Source: Roseomonas sp.
GTDB taxonomy: Bacteria; Pseudomonadota; Alphaproteobacteria; Acetobacterales; Acetobacteraceae
Direction: 5' to 3'
NCBI GenBank assembly: GCA_031180725.1
Contig: JAPSLO010000002.1
Span: 434,001-498,000, forward strand
Length of the DNA stretch: 64,000 nt
Part shown: positions 51,344 through 64,000 of the stretch, piece after piece
Position numbering within the stretch: the stretch's first letter is position 1
How the letters are laid out: every line of letters starts with the position of its first letter
The notes under the pieces: model-generated
What the model saw: only the letters and a program-made list of their open reading frames with translations
Told to the model about the DNA's origin: nothing
Databases searched by the model: none
Program-made: the position numbers and the translations under genes

Positions 51344-52033
51344 TCAGTTGGCGAAAGGCAGGTCGAAGGCCTTCAGCAGGGCCTTCGCTTCCTTGTCCGT
51401 CTTCGCCGTGGTGACGAACTGGATGTCCATGCCGCGGACCGTATCCACCCGGTCGTAGTTGATCTCGGGGAACACGATCTGCTCCTTCAGGCCCATGGCA
51501 TAGTTGCCACGCCCGTCGAAGCCGCGGTTGCCGGGAATGCCGCGGAAGTCGCGCACGCGCGGCAGGGCGATGGTGACGAGCCGGTCGAGGAACTCGTACA
51601 TCCGCGCCTTGCGCAGCGTGACCTTGCAGCCGATCGGCTGGCCCTCGCGGATTTTGAAGCCCGCGATGGCCTTCTTCGCCTTCGTCTTCACCGGCTTCTG
51701 GCCCGTGATCGCCATCAGCTCGGCGACAGCCGCGTCGAGCTTCTTCTGGTCGCCGGCAGCCTCGCCCACGCCCATGTTGATGACGATCTTCTCCAGCTTC
51801 GGAACCTCCATCGGGTTCTTGTAGCCGAATTCCTCAGCCAGGCGCTTGCGCACGACCTCGTCGTAGTGCCTGCGCAGGCGCGGGGTCTCCGCCGGCGAAG
51901 CCGCCGCCGGGCCGGCCTTCGCCGCGACACTGGTCGCCGCCTGGCCGCCACCCTCGCGCTGCGGAGCAGCCTTCGCCGCAGCCTGCTTGTTGCCGCCCTT
52001 CGCCGGGGCGGCGCCCTTCTTCGTCCCGCTCAT
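51344..52033 (-). CDS. rplE: 50S ribosomal protein L5 (uL5) with N-terminal extension
   Basis: L5 binds 5S rRNA and contacts P-site tRNA. It has 229 aa, about 50 longer than the usual 179. The first 48 residues are a low-complexity Ala/Lys/Gln/Gly stretch ([22 protein letters not shown]) before the normal start ([44 protein letters not shown]). The rest is standard ([30 protein letters not shown]). The chosen ATG overlaps the rplX stop (ATGA), which supports the extended start; no alternative internal ATG precedes the body. Confidence 0.95.
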   Translation of the reverse strand: MSGTKKGAAPAKGGNKQAAAKAAPQREGGGQAATSVAAKAGPAAASPAETPRLRRHYDEVVRKRLAEEFGYKNPMEVPKLEKIVINMGVGEAAGDQKKLDAAVAELMAITGQKPVKTKAKKAIAGFKIREGQPIGCKVTLRKARMYEFLDRLVTIALPRVRDFRGIPGNRGFDGRGNYAMGLKEQIVFPEINYDRVDTVRGMDIQFVTTAKTDKEAKALLKAFDLPFAN

Positions 52034-52350
52034 CGGTCGATCACCTCGCCCGAGGCCTTCGCCACGCGGACCTTCTTGCCGTCCTCAAGGGTCTTGAAAC
52101 CCACGCGAGTCGGCTTGTCGGTCTTCGGGTCAAGCAGCGCAAGGTTGGAGAGATCGATCGGACCCTCCTTCTCCGTGATGCCACCCGGCCGGTTCAGGCC
52201 CTGCGGCTTCTCATGCCGCTTCACCATGTTCACGCCCTGCACGAAGGCGCGGTTCTCCTTCGGGACCACGCGCAGCACCTCGCCGCGCTTGCCCTTGTCG
52301 CGACCGGCCAGGACCTGGACCTTGTCGCCCTTACGGATCTTCGCCGCCAT
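52030..52350 (-). CDS. rplX: 50S ribosomal protein L24 (uL24)
   Basis: L24 is an assembly initiator of the 50S subunit, at the tunnel exit. It has 106 aa with the KOW motif at the N terminus: [46 protein letters not shown], followed by [31 protein letters not shown]. It lies 4 bp after rplN and overlaps rplE by four bases. Confidence 0.97.
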   Translation of the reverse strand: MAAKIRKGDKVQVLAGRDKGKRGEVLRVVPKENRAFVQGVNMVKRHEKPQGLNRPGGITEKEGPIDLSNLALLDPKTDKPTRVGFKTLEDGKKVRVAKASGEVIDR

Positions 52351-52354
52351 GGCC

Positions 52355-52723
52355 TTACAGGACCTCCGGCGCCAGCGAGATGATCTTCATAAACTTGCGC
52401 GCGCGCAGCTCGCGCACGACCGGTCCGAAGATGCGGGTCCCGATGGGTTCGCCCTGCTTGTTGATCAGCACCGCGGCGTTGCCGTCGAAGCGGATCGCCG
52501 TGCCGTCGATGCGGCGCACCGGATAGGCGGTGCGGACGATCACGGCGCGATGCACCTCGCCCTTCTTCACCTTGGCACGCGGAATCGCCTCCTTCACGGA
52601 GACGACGATCACGTCGCCGACGCTCGCCGTCTTCCGCTTGGAGCCGCCCAGCACCTTGATGCACTGCACGCGGCGCGCGCCGGAATTGTCGGCGACGTCG
52701 AGATTGGATTCGACCTGGATCAT
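52355..52723 (-). CDS. rplN: 50S ribosomal protein L14 (uL14)
   Basis: L14 forms part of bridge B8 with 16S rRNA. It has 122 aa, the standard length: [48 protein letters not shown], then [53 protein letters not shown]. All blocks are those of L14. It starts 4 bp after rpsQ in the S10-spc run. Confidence 0.98.
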   Translation of the reverse strand: MIQVESNLDVADNSGARRVQCIKVLGGSKRKTASVGDVIVVSVKEAIPRAKVKKGEVHRAVIVRTAYPVRRIDGTAIRFDGNAAVLINKQGEPIGTRIFGPVVRELRARKFMKIISLAPEVL

Positions 52724-52727
52724 CTGC

Positions 52728-53033
52728 TCAGGCCCCCGCTTCCGCCGTCGGCGCAGCCTCGGCCGGCAGCTCGAAACCGGCCGGACGCGCCACGTCCTCG
52801 CCGTTGCGCGTCACGACCAGCCAAGACTTGGTCTTGCTGATCGGCCGGCACTCCTCGATCGCGACCAGGTCGCCCTCCTTGCAGAGGTTCGCCTCGTCAT
52901 GGGCCGCATAGCGCTTCGAACGCCGGATGAACTTCTTGTAGAGCGGATGCATCACGCGACGCTCGACAAGGACGGTCACCGTCTTGTCGGTCTTGTCGCT
53001 GACCACCCGGCCCGTGAGGACGCGCCTCGGCAT
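52728..53033 (-). CDS. rpsQ: 30S ribosomal protein S17 (uS17)
   Basis: S17 is an early 16S rRNA binder. It has 101 aa, some 20 longer than usual owing to a C-terminal tail ([22 protein letters not shown]). The OB-fold body is standard: [70 protein letters not shown]. It lies 13 bp after rpmC. Confidence 0.96.
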   Translation of the reverse strand: MPRRVLTGRVVSDKTDKTVTVLVERRVMHPLYKKFIRRSKRYAAHDEANLCKEGDLVAIEECRPISKTKSWLVVTRNGEDVARPAGFELPAEAAPTAEAGA

Positions 53034-53046
53034 CGCCCGGAACCCC

Positions 53047-53259
53047 TTACTGCTTCGCAGCGGAACGCGCGCGTTCCGCCATGATCGTCTTCACCCGGGC
53101 GATCGTCCGGCGCACTTCCTTGATGCGCCCCACCGCCTCGAGCTGGCCAGTTGCCCGCTGGAAGCGCAGGTTGAACTGCTCCTTCCGAAGGCCCACCAGC
53201 ATCTCCTGCAGCTCGTCCGCGCTCTTGGCCCGGACGTCAGCAATCTTCGTCATCGCCAT
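53047..53259 (-). CDS. rpmC: 50S ribosomal protein L29 (uL29)
   Basis: L29 lies at the tunnel exit, where trigger factor and SRP dock. It has 70 aa from the ATG at 53259 (a second ATG two codons on is also possible): [61 protein letters not shown]. The two-helix L29 pattern is complete. rplP lies two bases upstream of it. Confidence 0.96.
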   Translation of the reverse strand: MAMTKIADVRAKSADELQEMLVGLRKEQFNLRFQRATGQLEAVGRIKEVRRTIARVKTIMAERARSAAKQ

Positions 53260-53261
53260 GA

Positions 53262-53687
53262 TCAGGCCTCCGTCGCCGCGCCGAGGCGCGTCACGATCTT
53301 GGTCTTGATCGGCAGCTTCGCCGCCCCGAGCTCGAGCGCTTCCTTCGCCGTCTCGGCGGAGACGCCGTCAAGCTCGAACATGATGCGGCCCGGCTTCACG
53401 CGGGCGACCCAGTACTCCGGCGCGCCCTTACCAGAGCCCATGCGGACCTCGGCAGGCTTGGTGGAGACGGGCACATCCGGGAAGATGCGGATCCACACGC
53501 GGCCCTGGCGCTTCATGGCGCGGGTGATTGCGCGGCGGGCCGCCTCGATCTGGCGGGCCGTCACGCGCTCCGGCTCCAGCGCCTTCAGGCCGAAGCCGCC
53601 GAAGTTCAGGCTGAAGCCGCCCTTGGCCACGCCATGGATACGGCCCTTATGGGCCTTGCGGAACTTGGTGCGCTTGGGTTGCAGCAT
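53262..53687 (-). CDS. rplP: 50S ribosomal protein L16 (uL16)
   Basis: L16 organises the A-site region of the 50S subunit. It has 141 aa, starting [88 protein letters not shown] (beginning at 53687), the universal L16 pattern. The Arg-containing loop [14 protein letters not shown] is intact. The gene lies 11 bp after rpsC. Confidence 0.97.
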   Translation of the reverse strand: MLQPKRTKFRKAHKGRIHGVAKGGFSLNFGGFGLKALEPERVTARQIEAARRAITRAMKRQGRVWIRIFPDVPVSTKPAEVRMGSGKGAPEYWVARVKPGRIMFELDGVSAETAKEALELGAAKLPIKTKIVTRLGAATEA

Positions 53688-53698
53688 CTCACATTACC

Positions 53699-54376
53699 TC
53701 AGCGCTGCGGGGCCTGTTCCGCGGCGCGCTTGTCCTGCGCCATCGGATCATGGGCCATCACCTCGCCCTTGAAGATCCACACCTTCACACCGCAGGTGCC
53801 ATAGGTGGTCTTCGCGGTCGCGGTGCCGAAATCGATATCCGCCCGCAGCGTGTGCAGCGGCACGCGCCCTTCGCGGTACCACTCCATTCGCGCGATCTCC
53901 GCACCGCCCAGGCGGCCGGAGCAGTTGATACGAATGCCGCCGGCGCCAAGGCGCATGGCCGACTGCACGGCGCGCTTCATTGCACGGCGGAAGGCCACGC
54001 GACGCTCGAGCTGCTGGGCGATGCTCTCGGCCACCAAGGTGGCGTCGATCTCGGGCTTGCGGATCTCGACGATGTTCAGCGCCACCTCGGCCCCGGCCAT
54101 CTTCGCCAGGTCCTTGCGCAGCACCTCGATGTCGGCGCCCTTCTTGCCGATCACGACACCCGGGCGCGCCGCGTGGATCGTCACGCGCGGCTTCTTCGCC
54201 GGACGCTCAATCACCACGCGGGACACGCCCGCGCCCTTCAGCCGGTCGCGCAGCGTGCGGCGCAGCTTCAGGTCCTCGTGCAGCATCCTGGAATAGTCCC
54301 CGCCGGCGAACCAGCGGCTGTCCCAGGTGCGGTTGATGCCGAGCCGAAGCCCGATCGGATTGACTTTCTGGCCCAT
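53699..54376 (-). CDS. rpsC: 30S ribosomal protein S3 (uS3)
   Basis: S3 forms the mRNA entry and helicase site with S4 and S5. The ATG at 54376 gives 225 aa, [26 protein letters not shown]; the upstream extension of the frame is not S3-like. A type II KH domain is visible ([62 protein letters not shown]), followed by [38 protein letters not shown]. It starts one base after the rplV stop. Confidence 0.97.
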   Translation of the reverse strand: MGQKVNPIGLRLGINRTWDSRWFAGGDYSRMLHEDLKLRRTLRDRLKGAGVSRVVIERPAKKPRVTIHAARPGVVIGKKGADIEVLRKDLAKMAGAEVALNIVEIRKPEIDATLVAESIAQQLERRVAFRRAMKRAVQSAMRLGAGGIRINCSGRLGGAEIARMEWYREGRVPLHTLRADIDFGTATAKTTYGTCGVKVWIFKGEVMAHDPMAQDKRAAEQAPQR

Positions 54377-54377
54377 G

Positions 54378-54779
54378 TTACGCGGCCTCCTGCTGCGCCG
54401 GCGCCTCGGGCGACTTCTCGGCGACCACGATCTTGAGGTGGCTGAACCACTTCTCGACCCGCGCCGCACGGCCGCGACCGCGCGCGTGGAAGCGCTTCAT
54501 CACGATGGAACGCCCCACCTCGGCGCGGGCGACGACCAGGCGGTCCACATCGAGCTGGTGGTTGTTCTCGGCGTTGGCGATCGCGCTCTCCAGCGTCTTC
54601 TTCACCGTCTGGGCGATGCGCCGCTTGGAGAAAGTGAGCGTGGCGACCGCATCCTGCGCCGTGCGGCCACGGATCAGCGCGGCCACCAAGTTCAGCTTGC
54701 GTGGCGAGACACGGATGTTGCGCAGGATCGCCTGCGCCTCGGTCTCGTCGAGCGTACGCTCGTGCTTCGGCTTGCTCAT
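54378..54779 (-). CDS. rplV: 50S ribosomal protein L22 (uL22)
   Basis: L22 lines the exit tunnel with its long loop; changes there give macrolide resistance. It has 133 aa: [102 protein letters not shown], with a normal loop ([17 protein letters not shown]) and no resistance-type deletion visible. It is between rpsS and rpsC. Confidence 0.97.
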   Translation of the reverse strand: MSKPKHERTLDETEAQAILRNIRVSPRKLNLVAALIRGRTAQDAVATLTFSKRRIAQTVKKTLESAIANAENNHQLDVDRLVVARAEVGRSIVMKRFHARGRGRAARVEKWFSHLKIVVAEKSPEAPAQQEAA

Positions 54780-54786
54780 GGTGCGA

Positions 54787-55065
54787 TCAGCCCCGCTTCG
54801 CCTTCTTGTCGGCCGAGTGGCCGTTGAAGGTGCGCGTCGGCGAGAACTCGCCGAACTTGTGCCCGACCATGTTCTCCGTCACCTGCACCGGGATGAACTT
54901 CTTCCCGTTGTAGACGCCGAAGGTCAGGCCCACGAACTGCGGCAGGATCGTGCTGCGACGCGACCAGATCTTGATGATCTCGTTGCGGCCCGAGGCACGG
55001 GATACTTCCGCCTTATTGAGCAGGTAGCCGTCCACGAACGGCCCCTTCCAAACGCTGCGCGGCAT
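54787..55065 (-). CDS. rpsS: 30S ribosomal protein S19 (uS19)
   Basis: S19 binds the 30S head with S13 and contacts tRNA. It has 92 aa, exactly standard: [91 protein letters not shown], found at 54787-55065. Order rplB-rpsS-rplV is the canonical S10 operon order. Confidence 0.98.
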   Translation of the reverse strand: MPRSVWKGPFVDGYLLNKAEVSRASGRNEIIKIWSRRSTILPQFVGLTFGVYNGKKFIPVQVTENMVGHKFGEFSPTRTFNGHSADKKAKRG

Positions 55066-55071
55066 GGCCGA

Positions 55072-55908
55072 TCAGCCCTTCGTCGCCTTGCGCCGACGGA
55101 CGATGAGCCGGTCCGTGCGCTTGTTGCTGCGAGTCTTCGCGCCCTTGGTCGGCTTGCCCCAGGGCGTGACCGGATGACGGCCACCAGAGGTGCGGCCTTC
55201 GCCGCCACCATGCGGGTGATCCACCGGGTTCATGGCGACACCGCGGTTGTGTGGGCGGAAACCCATCCACCGCGCGCGACCGGCCTTGCCGATCTGCTGG
55301 TTCATGTTGTCCGAATTGGACACGGCGCCAATCGCTGCCATGCACTCGGCGCGCACGACGCGGAGCTCGCCGGACATCAGTTTGATCTGTGCATAGCCCG
55401 CATCCTTGCCGACCAGCTGGGCAAAGGTGCCCGCCGACCGCGCAATCTTCGCGCCGGCACCAGGCTTCAGCTCGATCGCATGAATGATGGTGCCGACCGG
55501 GATGTTCGCCAGCGGCATCGCATTACCGGGCTTGATGTCCGCACCCTTCGAGCCGTTCACCACCGTGTCGCCCGCCTTCAGGCGCTGCGGCGCGATGATG
55601 TAGGACAGCTCCCCGTCCTGATACTTGATCAGGGCGATGAAGGCGGTGCGATTCGGGTCGTATTCCAGGCGCTCCACCGTCGCGGGCACGTCGAACTTGC
55701 GACGCTTGAAGTCCACCAGACGGTAAGACTTCTTGTGCCCGCCGCCGCGGAAGCGGCTGGTGATGCGGCCGTGGTTGTTGCGCCCGCCAGAGGAGGTCTT
55801 GCCGACCGTCAGGCCCTTGACCGGCTTGCCCTTCCAGAGCTCGGACCGGTCGATCAGCACCGTTCCGCGGAGGGACGGCGTGACCGGGTTGAAGTTCTTC
55901 AGCGCCAT
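55072..55908 (-). CDS. rplB: 50S ribosomal protein L2 (uL2)
   Basis: L2 is needed for subunit joining and peptidyl-transferase function. It has 278 aa: [68 protein letters not shown] and near the C terminus [47 protein letters not shown], which contains the essential His of the [12 protein letters not shown] loop. It is 6 bp upstream of rpsS in transcript order. Confidence 0.98.
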   Translation of the reverse strand: MALKNFNPVTPSLRGTVLIDRSELWKGKPVKGLTVGKTSSGGRNNHGRITSRFRGGGHKKSYRLVDFKRRKFDVPATVERLEYDPNRTAFIALIKYQDGELSYIIAPQRLKAGDTVVNGSKGADIKPGNAMPLANIPVGTIIHAIELKPGAGAKIARSAGTFAQLVGKDAGYAQIKLMSGELRVVRAECMAAIGAVSNSDNMNQQIGKAGRARWMGFRPHNRGVAMNPVDHPHGGGEGRTSGGRHPVTPWGKPTKGAKTRSNKRTDRLIVRRRKATKG

Positions 55909-55911
55909 GGC

Positions 55912-56244
55912 TTACGCGAGCCCCGTCGTGAGGTCGATGGTCTGGCCGGCCTGCAGCCGGACCACCGCCTTCTTCCAGTCGGACCGCTTGCCTTCACGCC
56001 CGCGGAACCGCTTAGTCTTGCCCTTCATCACCACCGTGTTCACGGCTTCGACCTTCACGCCGAAGAGCTGCTCCACGGCAGCCCGGATCTCCGGCTTGGT
56101 CGCATCCAGCGCGACGCGGAAGGTCACCTGGCTGAACTCGTTCAGCCGGGTCGCCTTCTCGGTCACTACGGGGGCGACGATCACCTGGTACATGCGCTCG
56201 GCGGACAGCTGCACGCCGCGCGGCTTCGTCTCGGCCTCGCTCAT
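55912..56244 (-). CDS. rplW: 50S ribosomal protein L23 (uL23)
   Basis: L23 is the trigger-factor and SRP docking site at the tunnel exit. It has 110 aa: [90 protein letters not shown], the L23 pattern including the VVTEKAT start and the KxxRFRG basic loop. Its ATG overlaps the rplD stop by four bases. Confidence 0.97.
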   Translation of the reverse strand: MSEAETKPRGVQLSAERMYQVIVAPVVTEKATRLNEFSQVTFRVALDATKPEIRAAVEQLFGVKVEAVNTVVMKGKTKRFRGREGKRSDWKKAVVRLQAGQTIDLTTGLA

Positions 56245-56882
56245 GCCGCCTTCTCCTCACCCTGCAGCCGCGCGGCCAGGGCCGCGACACCCGCGCGCGT
56301 CACCGCCAGCACTTCGTGCTGGAGGATGTCATAGACATTGGCGCCCATCGTCGGCAGCACATTGACCTTCGGCAGGTTGCGCGTGACGCGGGCGAAGCCC
56401 TCGTCCACCGTCGCATCCACCACCAGCGCGCTGGTCCAGCCGAGCGCCTTCAGCTGCTTCGCGAGCTGGCCGGTCTTCGCATCGGTGCCGGCAGAAGCGG
56501 CATCGAGCACCACCAGCTTGCCCTCAGCCGCCTTGGCCGAGAGCGCATGAATCAGGCCAAGCCGGCGCACCTTCTTGTTCAGGCTGTACTCGTGGCTGCG
56601 CACGACGGGGCCGTGCACCACGCCACCCGTACGGAACTGCGGCGCACGCAAGGAGCCCTGGCGGGCATTACCCGTGCCCTTCTGACGGTACGGCTTCTTG
56701 GTCGTGCCGGACACTTCGCCCATGCCCTTGGCCTTGTGCGTGCCTGCACGGCGCTTCGCGAGCTGCCAGTGCACGACGCGGGCCAGGATGTCGGCGCGCG
56801 GCTGGGCGCCGAACAGTGCGTCCGGCAGCTCGATCTCGCCGGCCGGCGCATTGTCCAGCGTGATGACGGGAACAGTCGGCAT
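56241..56882 (-). CDS. rplD: 50S ribosomal protein L4 (uL4)
   Basis: L4 lines the tunnel constriction and, in E. coli, represses its own S10 operon. It has 213 aa: [102 protein letters not shown]. The loop around [14 protein letters not shown] is intact. It lies 6 bp after rplC and overlaps rplW by four bases. Confidence 0.97.
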   Translation of the reverse strand: MPTVPVITLDNAPAGEIELPDALFGAQPRADILARVVHWQLAKRRAGTHKAKGMGEVSGTTKKPYRQKGTGNARQGSLRAPQFRTGGVVHGPVVRSHEYSLNKKVRRLGLIHALSAKAAEGKLVVLDAASAGTDAKTGQLAKQLKALGWTSALVVDATVDEGFARVTRNLPKVNVLPTMGANVYDILQHEVLAVTRAGVAALAARLQGEEKAA

Positions 56883-56888
56883 CGTCGC

Positions 56889-57602
56889 TTACCCCTGCGT
56901 CGCGTCAGACGACGCGCCAGCAATCACCGCGGCCGGGAACGGCGCCTCGGCCGGGCGCGCACGCTTCACCGCGTCCCGCACCAGCACGTAGCCGCCCTTC
57001 GGGCCCGGGATGGCGCCCTTGATCAGCAGCAGGCCGCGCTCTGCGTCGTGCCCGGCCACCGTCAGGTTCTGGGTGGTCACACGCTCGACACCGAGATGGC
57101 CGGCCATCTTCTTGTTCTTGAAGGTCTTGCCCGGATCCTGGCGGTTACCCGTGGAGCCGTGCGACCGGTGGCTGATGGACACGCCGTGCGAGGCCTCGAG
57201 ACCCGCAAAGTTCCAGCGCTTCATCGCACCGGCAAAGCCCTTGCCCTGCGTGATGCCGGTGACGTCCACCTTCTGCCCCTTCACGAAGTGCTCCACCGAG
57301 AGCTTCGCGCCCGGGGGCACCAGGCCCTCAGCCGCCACGCGAAACTCGACGAGCTTCCTCGGAGCCTCTACGCCGGACTTGGCGAAATGGCCCTTCAGCG
57401 GCTTCGTGACATTCTTCGGCTTGGCATTGCCGAGGCCGAGCTGGACGGCCGTGTAGCCGTCCTTTTCCGCCGTGCGGTTCGCCACCACGCGCACATCGTC
57501 CAGATGCAGCACGGTGACGGGCACGGTGGAGCCGTCCTCATTGAACAGCCGGGTCATCCCCAGCTTGCGGGCGATCAGCCCGGTGCGGCCCTGAGTGGCC
57601 AT
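56889..57602 (-). CDS. rplC: 50S ribosomal protein L3 (uL3)
   Basis: L3 initiates 50S assembly and reaches toward the peptidyl-transferase centre. It has 237 aa: [51 protein letters not shown] and [47 protein letters not shown], with the GNRQDPG segment containing the Gln normally methylated by PrmB. It has a short Ala/Pro-rich C-terminal tail. It lies 22 bp after rpsJ. Confidence 0.97.
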   Translation of the reverse strand: MATQGRTGLIARKLGMTRLFNEDGSTVPVTVLHLDDVRVVANRTAEKDGYTAVQLGLGNAKPKNVTKPLKGHFAKSGVEAPRKLVEFRVAAEGLVPPGAKLSVEHFVKGQKVDVTGITQGKGFAGAMKRWNFAGLEASHGVSISHRSHGSTGNRQDPGKTFKNKKMAGHLGVERVTTQNLTVAGHDAERGLLLIKGAIPGPKGGYVLVRDAVKRARPAEAPFPAAVIAGASSDATQG

Positions 57603-57624
57603 GGTCCTGGTCCCCTCGCGCCCG

Positions 57625-57933
<309 letters not shown>

Positions 57934-57967
57934 GATGTCGGACCCGATCTTTCCTGCGTCCGCCGCC

Positions 57968-59155
<1,188 letters not shown>

Positions 59156-59182
59156 GGTCGTATTTCCCGATCGATCCGTGCG

Positions 59183-59662
<480 letters not shown>

Positions 59663-59674
59663 CTATCCGCTCCC

Positions 59675-60046
59675 TTACTTCGGACGCTTGGCGCCGTAGA
59701 GCGAGCGCCGCTTGCGCCGCTTCGGCAGGCCCTGCGTATCCAGGACGCCACGCAGGATGTGGTAGCGCACGCCCGGAAGGTCCTTCACGCGACCACCGCG
59801 GATGAGCACCACGGAGTGTTCCTGCAGGTTGTGGCCTTCGCCGGGGATGTAGCTGACGACCTCGTAGCCGTTGGTCAGGCGCACCTTCGCGACCTTACGC
59901 AGCGCCGAGTTCGGCTTCTTCGGCGTGGTCGTGTAGACGCGCGTGCAAACGCCGCGCTTCTGCGGGCTGCCCTGCAGTGCGGGAACCTTGTTCCGCTTCG
60001 CGTTCGGCTCCCGCCCCTTGGCGATGAGCTGGTTGATCGTCGGCAT
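59675..60046 (-). CDS. rpsL: 30S ribosomal protein S12 (uS12)
   Basis: S12 is the decoding-centre protein in which streptomycin resistance mutations arise. It has 123 aa: [105 protein letters not shown]. The sites of classic resistance changes, the Lys of [11 protein letters not shown] and the Lys of GGRVKDLPG, are the wild-type Lys. It starts the str-S10-spc run, with a good promoter about 200 bp upstream. Confidence 0.98.
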   Translation of the reverse strand: MPTINQLIAKGREPNAKRNKVPALQGSPQKRGVCTRVYTTTPKKPNSALRKVAKVRLTNGYEVVSYIPGEGHNLQEHSVVLIRGGRVKDLPGVRYHILRGVLDTQGLPKRRKRRSLYGAKRPK

Positions 60047-60249
60047 GACGCCCCTTCATTCCGTCATCCAGAGCAACGCCAAGCACAACCGCCCGCCTGG
60101 GATGCGCGGTCGCGCTCCCTGCGGGCACTTGTCCTACCGCCGGCCTCAGCACCCCAACTGCGGGGCGCGGCGCCGGCAGCGCTGCGTTGATGGACCAAAA
60201 GCAGCCCAGCCGTGGGGACGCTGAGCGCCACCCCCGGCCGAGGTGGGGC

Positions 60250-60279
60250 GCTATATCCCCGCGCACCGGGCTGAGTCAA
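60250..60279 (-). promoter_or_regulatory. sigma-70-type promoter of the rpsL-rpsG-tuf-S10 run
   Basis: Minus strand: TTGACT (60274-60279), 18-bp spacer, TATAGC (60250-60255). The pattern mirrors the rpsD promoter (TTGACA, 18 bp, TATAGG). It is the only clear promoter seen for the ribosomal block between 60 and 46 kb. Confidence 0.7.
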
Positions 60280-60302
60280 GTGAATGGCAGCACCGTGAAT
60301 CA

Positions 60303-60334
60303 CGAAGGCCGGCCCCCTCCGGAACCGGCCTTCG
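60303..60334 (-). terminator. hairpin after rpoC
   Basis: CGAAGGCCGG (60303-60312) and CCGGCCTTCG (60325-60334) form a perfect 10-bp stem around 12 bases, 28 bp after the rpoC stop. On the minus strand TGATTC follows, so the T run is poor, but the location fits an end of the rpoBC transcript. Confidence 0.6.
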
Positions 60335-60362
60335 AACTCGGCTTACACTCGCCTCTGGCGTG

Positions 60363-64000
<3,638 letters not shown>

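Larger units (their letters stand above)
60047..60362. other. 316-bp gap between rpoC and rpsL
   Basis: This region contains a hairpin just after rpoC (60303-60334), then a sigma-70-type promoter on the minus strand (60250-60279) and a leader of about 200 bases before rpsL. The leader has no obvious small gene and no strong hairpin I could define. Confidence 0.6.

Overview
The window is a GC-rich alphaproteobacterial chromosome segment. The mix of genes points to the Acetobacteraceae, most like Roseomonas and relatives: a PhyR/EcfG/NepR stress locus, purSQL joined to bolA and grxD, several orphan Bug-type tricarboxylate-binding proteins, and a long S10/spc/alpha ribosomal cluster. The genus is inferred from gene content only. 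There is no rRNA, insertion sequence, prophage or CRISPR. One tRNA (Lys, CTT) is present.

Layout. 1-6.9 kb: the 5' part of an NMT1/SsuA-type binding protein, a small unknown gene, parE, a lipoprotein plus TerC pair, purB, and a secreted Tyr/Pro-rich protein. 6.9-11.3 kb: a catabolic unit (enolase-superfamily enzyme plus Bug binding protein) divergent from an FCD-type GntR regulator, with a perfect operator-like palindrome between them, then an NRDE/TANGO2 protein and a secreted Gly-rich repeat protein. 11.4-17.3 kb: purC-purS-(small membrane protein)-purQ-purL-bolA-grxD and a glycosyltransferase. 17.3-19.9 kb: rpsD, a KGG-repeat stress protein and tRNA-Lys. 19.9-25.9 kb: the rod-shape operon mreB-mreC-mreD-mrdA-rodA, with a 108-bp-period tandem duplication between mreD and mrdA. 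26-29.5 kb: a glycine-zipper lipoprotein, an SbmA/YddA-like ABC exporter, a periplasmic protein and a DUF1328 protein. 29.6-33.1 kb: the general stress response core: phyR divergent from an ECF sigma factor, then ecfG, nepR and a HisKA_2 kinase whose ATP-binding boxes look degraded. 33-43.5 kb: AsmA-like protein, pseudouridine synthase, GH16 glycosidase with an XRE regulator, crcB, rarA, two further Bug proteins, an EamA transporter and a cupin. 43.6-64 kb: one minus-strand block, rpoC (truncated by the window), rpsL-rpsG-tuf-S10-spc-secY-adk-alpha operon; fusA is absent from its usual place between rpsG and tuf.

How it fits together. Most of the DNA is housekeeping: translation, transcription, purine synthesis, Fe-S handling, DNA topology and cell shape. 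The most connected accessory theme is stress control. PhyR, NepR and EcfG are encoded together, and EcfG-like promoter sequences (GGAAC-like, 16-17 bp, CGTT) precede the KGG-repeat gene and the DUF1328 gene, with a weaker one before the glycine-zipper lipoprotein gene. I found no clearly new multi-gene system. The best leads are the possibly ATPase-dead kinase in the stress locus, the two palindromic operator sites, the mreD-mrdA duplication and the Gly-rich repeat protein.
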